A DNA stretch of 35,551 bases from Spirogloea muscicola (Eukaryota; Streptophyta; Zygnematophyceae; Spirogloeales; Spirogloeaceae): positions 233,734 to 269,284 of the forward strand of contig WELB01000077.1 of assembly GCA_009602725.1 (NCBI GenBank), given 5' to 3'. A model generated the notes under the pieces. The model had not been told where the DNA came from. It saw only the letters and a list, made by a program, of their open reading frames with translations, and did not search any database. This document shows positions 32,109 to 35,551 of the stretch, one piece after another (positions within the stretch are counted from its first letter, which is position 1; every line of letters begins with the position of its first letter). Both the position numbers and the translations under genes were made by a program.

Positions 32109-34368
32109 ATGCTTGACCGTGCCCAACATGGCTTAAGCTAATTCTATAGATTTGTTGGGTCAGTCTAAGCATCAGTTAGGTGATCTACAGGGATGAACAG
32201 TATGCAAACGGAAACTGATCCTTGTGATGGCTGGCCCTCTGAGTGCCAGGTCTTGCTCAGCTTGTGCGGCCCTCCAGCACGTGTGCGTCGTGATGTGGCA
32301 CTGCCAGAGCCTGGGCCATGACTGACAGCCTGCAAGGTCTGCCCCAAGAGAGGGCAGTAATAGTAAACCTCAGTAGTCTGCAGACAATCAGCTTCAAATC
32401 TGACAAGCCCCTAGCTAAAATGATAAGACTTCCGCAACTACGTGTGCTACATGATTGAGCTGCTACCAACACTGCAGACAATGGTGGACAGCACTTGACA
32501 CAGACCGTCAAAGCTAAGGTGCCAGGGTTGCGGCACCACTGCTGCCACTCTGAGGAGAGCATACTTCTGATTTTGATACAACAAATATTTCAATCTTGTT
32601 CTAAGAAACCCCTTATTGCGTGCCTTATACTATGGCCCTTTCCATTATGTTCTAGTAGCCTCACTTGCATGACCGGCTAGATGTCAATTGCTAGTGGAAT
32701 CTAAGAGTACGAGCGGCAGAGAGGTTGACGCCATTGATTGCGGTTGGAATAGCGAGATATACAGCACTAGTAACAGCAGCATCTCGACATTGAGGAGGAT
32801 TACTTATTCATACACATTTCGGTGTAAAATAATAGATATCACAGCCTGTTTGATCCTGGTGACGATCGTATAAAAAGAGCATCGTGCCCAGGATAATTTG
32901 CGCTCACAAGGTGGGGACTGCTGGGAGGCGGATAACTATTACGTTATACAGGACGATACCAGGGAATAATCACATACATAGTATCGTACTATAGGTACTA
33001 TCAGTATCCATAACATACCACTAGTCTTCATTTGTCCTCTTCAGAGACGTTGCTGCGGACAAATCTGCACCGTTTTTGGCTTGGTCTCATCGCTGTCGAT
33101 CTCCCGGCTTGTTCTAAGCATAAGGCTGCCGGAGGTTATGAACAGACTTGCTGAAGGGCGTTGCAGCCTGGCATACAGGCTGGCCCATTTGGATCTGCAC
33201 CTCGAGGGCCTGATCAAGTACCGTGTCACACACTCATCTACAAATTATACACTTGTATTGTATTGTACAGATTCAGAGAATAGACCCAAAATGGAGCGGT
33301 TGCTGTATTTAGTGTGAACAATAGTGCATATACTATTGGAGGTGGTTGCAATGTAGACGGTGACAGGTCAACATAGACTGACTATGTTTTGCATGATCAA
33401 TGATAGTTAGAAGACAGGTCAGACAGTAGTGGCACATCTGGACAAGGCTACTTCTTCCTCAGTACAAACAATGTACAAATTGTGAAACGGCAGTCTGGGC
33501 AGGCCAGAAATTGAAGAGAAGTCTGCCAGCAGCAGCCTACTAGCTCGGTGTTGTCACCAAGTTATACATGGTCAAAACTTGTCTGCTAAAAGAATCCACT
33601 ATCTCACAAACAGGGCAGCGAGCAAATGACCTCCTCGGCTCAAGAGGGGAGGGCGGCGAGTCCCTCAAGCAGGCCGACAAGAATCCAATAGCATATGTAT
33701 GCAGGAGGGGGCTTAAAGAAAGCGGGCAGCGCGACGCTCTATGCACGGAGCGACTGCCATATGAGAGACCTACAGACTGGTAAGCGTTACAGCTGTAGAG
33801 CACAAAACCGGAGGGCGGGCTGGGGAGGGGTTCACGTTTCTCTGGCATAAGAGTTGCAGCCTGCCGACGAACGAGACACTGGCCCGCATGTGTGTGGCCC
33901 CGCCAACACTTGAGGCGTCGGCACTGGGCCGGCTTGAGGAAAGAATGGTCCTGCCGGCCTTTGGCGATGGATAGGAGGACAGGGGTTCACAGGGTGGGGA
34001 GGCAGAGGAAACGGCGACGGGAACCCTTGCACCATGGCGGCGGCGGCAACGGTCGTTGCTGGCCTCCCCTCGGAGCAGGCTGTACCTTCTCTTGTGTCTC
34101 CCTACTTACAACACAGGTGGGCTTGGCTATATGCCTCGGCCCCTGTTCCAGCGGCCTTGGTCGCCCACAAGCAGAAGCGGCGCTGGTACCTCTGACACAG
34201 ACCTTGACTGTGAGCCAAGTGCCAAATGACGATCTCCAACCACGGAATGCCGCATGAGTGCCGGGCAGGCTTGCGGTGTTGGCTTCCCTGCGACCAAAAT
34301 CAACTACAAAAGGGATCCTGTACCTTGCGACCTTGACTGGTGTAGCCGCCACCATTGGCCAAATCACT
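32109..34368. other. Interval without a convincing gene after NPC1
   Basis: From 32109 to about 33.0 kb I see only AT-richer DNA with short chance frames. Two patches look more exon-like: 33081-33230 (plus-strand frame containing LAYRLAHLDLHLEGLIKY; the minus strand is also open) and 33540-33848 (minus strand, ending ARCPVCEIVDSFSRQVL... with a stop at 33540). Either could be a terminal exon of the glutamine-rich gene or of an undetected gene, but no splice partner could be assigned. From 33.85 kb rightwards the DNA becomes GC-rich. Confidence 0.35.
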
Positions 34369-34674
34369 TCAGTTGACCCAGCCAACAGGCGAAGGCACGC
34401 GAGCGGCGCCGCCATTGTAGTCAGCTGTGAGCTTGCTGTAGATGGAGGAGCGGAGCAGCTGGCCTGACGTGACGCGCTGGGGCGCCACCTGGCCGCCACC
34501 ATCGTCCTCGATGAGCCACTGGCACTGGCGGCCAAGGCCCTCCCACCGTGGCTTGGTCGGGGTTGTTGGCACGCTCTGCGACTGTGATGCCGATGACAGC
34601 AGCGCCTGCAGCCGCTGTTGCTGCAGCAGCTGCTGCTGCTGCTGCTGCTGTTGCTGATGCTGCTGCTGCTGCAA

Positions 34675-34717
<43 letters not shown>

Positions 34718-35549
34718 ATCTGCATCTGCATCTGCATCTGCATCTGCTGCATCGCCTGGGCCTGTGCGGCCACCGCCACTTGCGCAGCCGCCTCGGCCTG
34801 CACGGCCGCCTGAGCCTGCGCCGCCGCCTGCGCCAAGAAAGAGCCAGTCAAAGTACGCCAGGTAATCAGCGTGGAACAAAATCTGGCTTGTTATTTCAGC
34901 TGCTGCTTGACAACAACCACCGCAAGGTAAGCGCAGTCGGCAAGAGACGGCGCTGCTGATCGGCAGTACCGCAGAACAGCTCCGAGGGCGCAGGGCCCAC
35001 CTGCTGAGCGCAGGACGCATGCGCGTGCGCCTGCTGCAGCCACTGTGGCGGCGGGCCTGCGCCGCACACGTCGAGCTGCTGCAGGCTGGACAGGAGCTCC
35101 TCCATCATGGACGCCTTGCTGCCGGCGGCCCCCGGGGAGGCGCCCATGCCGGCGCAGTACGCTGGCGGCGTGCCGCCCATGCTGCGGAATCGGGCCAGAT
35201 CAACCGGAAATCAGTGCCTGGCAGCAGGCCAAAAGCCAGTGCCGGTGTGGACACAAGAACAGGCGCAGGCCAGAATGCGAACGAGCAGGGCCCGCCATCC
35301 ATGCCAGAGAGCGGCGAGTCACCTGCACACGGCATTGACGTGCGGCGACTGCATCCCGTGCATGCTGCCGGCAGCGGACGCCGGAGAGTAGGCTGCCGCG
35401 GGCGACAGCTGGGACATCTCGCTGGACGGGACGGACAGCGCTGGCATGGAATGCAGGCGCTCCAGCTGCCGCTGGCGCAGCGCGGCGCTGCTGGCGCCGG
35501 CCAGGCCGCCCTCGTTCGCCTGGGAGGCGGCGGCGGCGGCGGCGGCCAT
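34369..35549 (-). CDS. Glutamine-rich low-complexity protein (possibly a transcriptional regulator), at the right edge
   Basis: Three exons join in phase: 35549-35323, 35181-35001 and 34827-34369. The first starts MAAAAAAASQANEGGLAG with a favourable CCATGG context, three bases from the window edge, so the real start may lie outside. Exon 2 encodes MGGTPPAYCAGMGAS, then MMEELLSSLQQLDV, a likely helix. Exon 3 encodes an Ala/Gln-rich stretch, then (MQ)n, then about 35 residues that are almost all Gln, and then QCQWLIEDDGGGQVAPQRV and SIYSKLTADYNGG before a stop at 34369. Gln-rich and Met-Gln runs are common in transcriptional co-regulators, but no DNA-binding or catalytic domain is visible, so function is unassigned. 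The 3' end is uncertain; a further exon near 33.5-33.85 kb is possible. Confidence 0.6.
34612..34753. repeat. CTG/CAG trinucleotide and ATGCAG hexanucleotide repeat encoding poly-Gln and Met-Gln
   Basis: On the minus strand this reads as four ATGCAG units followed by long CAG runs interrupted by CAA, CTG and CAT codons. It lies in frame in exon 3 of the glutamine-rich gene. Pure CAG stretches (about 34679-34717) should be length-variable between strains. Confidence 0.95.
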
Positions 35550-35551
35550 GG

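Overview
The window looks like nuclear DNA of a green alga (Chlorophyta, perhaps a trebouxiophyte; this is inference). It carries intron-dense protein genes with GT-AG junctions and short exons. Two proteins have plant/algal affinity: a plastid-type aromatic amino acid hydroxylase and a plant-type GHSKG hydrolase. The sequence includes one N (12319), as in a draft assembly. There are no operons, ribosome-binding sites, CRISPR arrays, insertion sequences or rRNA/tRNA genes that I can support.

Layout. 1-267 (-): a possible gene start cut by the left edge. 732-4913 (+): secreted purple acid phosphatase, about 14 exons, with an extra C-terminal region. 5281-8703 (-): Gfo/Idh/MocA-family oxidoreductase, 12 exons including an 18-nt microexon; it converges on the phosphatase. 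9812-12023 (-): aromatic amino acid (phenylalanine) hydroxylase, 6 exons. 12808-13870 (+): ribosomal protein eL33 (L35a), 4 exons, divergent from the hydroxylase across a GC-rich 0.8-kb region. 14267 to about 17933 (-): plant-type alpha/beta-hydrolase, convergent with eL33; the C-terminal half is well resolved and the N-terminal half is tentative. 18.5-20.9 kb: gene-free, filled with a dispersed repeat family and a large imperfect inverted repeat. 21348-32108 (+): a Niemann-Pick C1 (NPC1)-type sterol transporter of about 38 exons and about 1,250 residues, the largest gene here. 32.1-34.4 kb: no convincing gene. 34369-35549 (-): a glutamine-rich protein encoded by CAG and ATGCAG repeats, starting at or running past the right edge.

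How the genes relate. They are ordinary single-copy metabolic and housekeeping genes with no evident shared pathway: phosphate salvage, redox metabolism, Phe to Tyr conversion, translation, lipase-like hydrolysis and sterol export. GC-rich patches with (GCC)n runs mark most 5' ends (about 8.5-8.8, 11.7-13.2, 18.2-18.5, 20.8-21.3 and 34-35.5 kb), while introns and gene 3' ends are AT-richer.

Exon coordinates come from reading splice junctions by eye, with the reading phase checked across each junction. Full phase consistency was reached for the oxidoreductase, the hydroxylase, eL33 and NPC1 from its second exon on. I did not find a convincing undescribed system. The more unusual items are the inverted repeat and repeat family at 18.5-20.9 kb, the phosphatase C-terminal extension, the microexon, a perfect intronic hairpin, and the short cytosolic tail and unclear signal peptide of NPC1.
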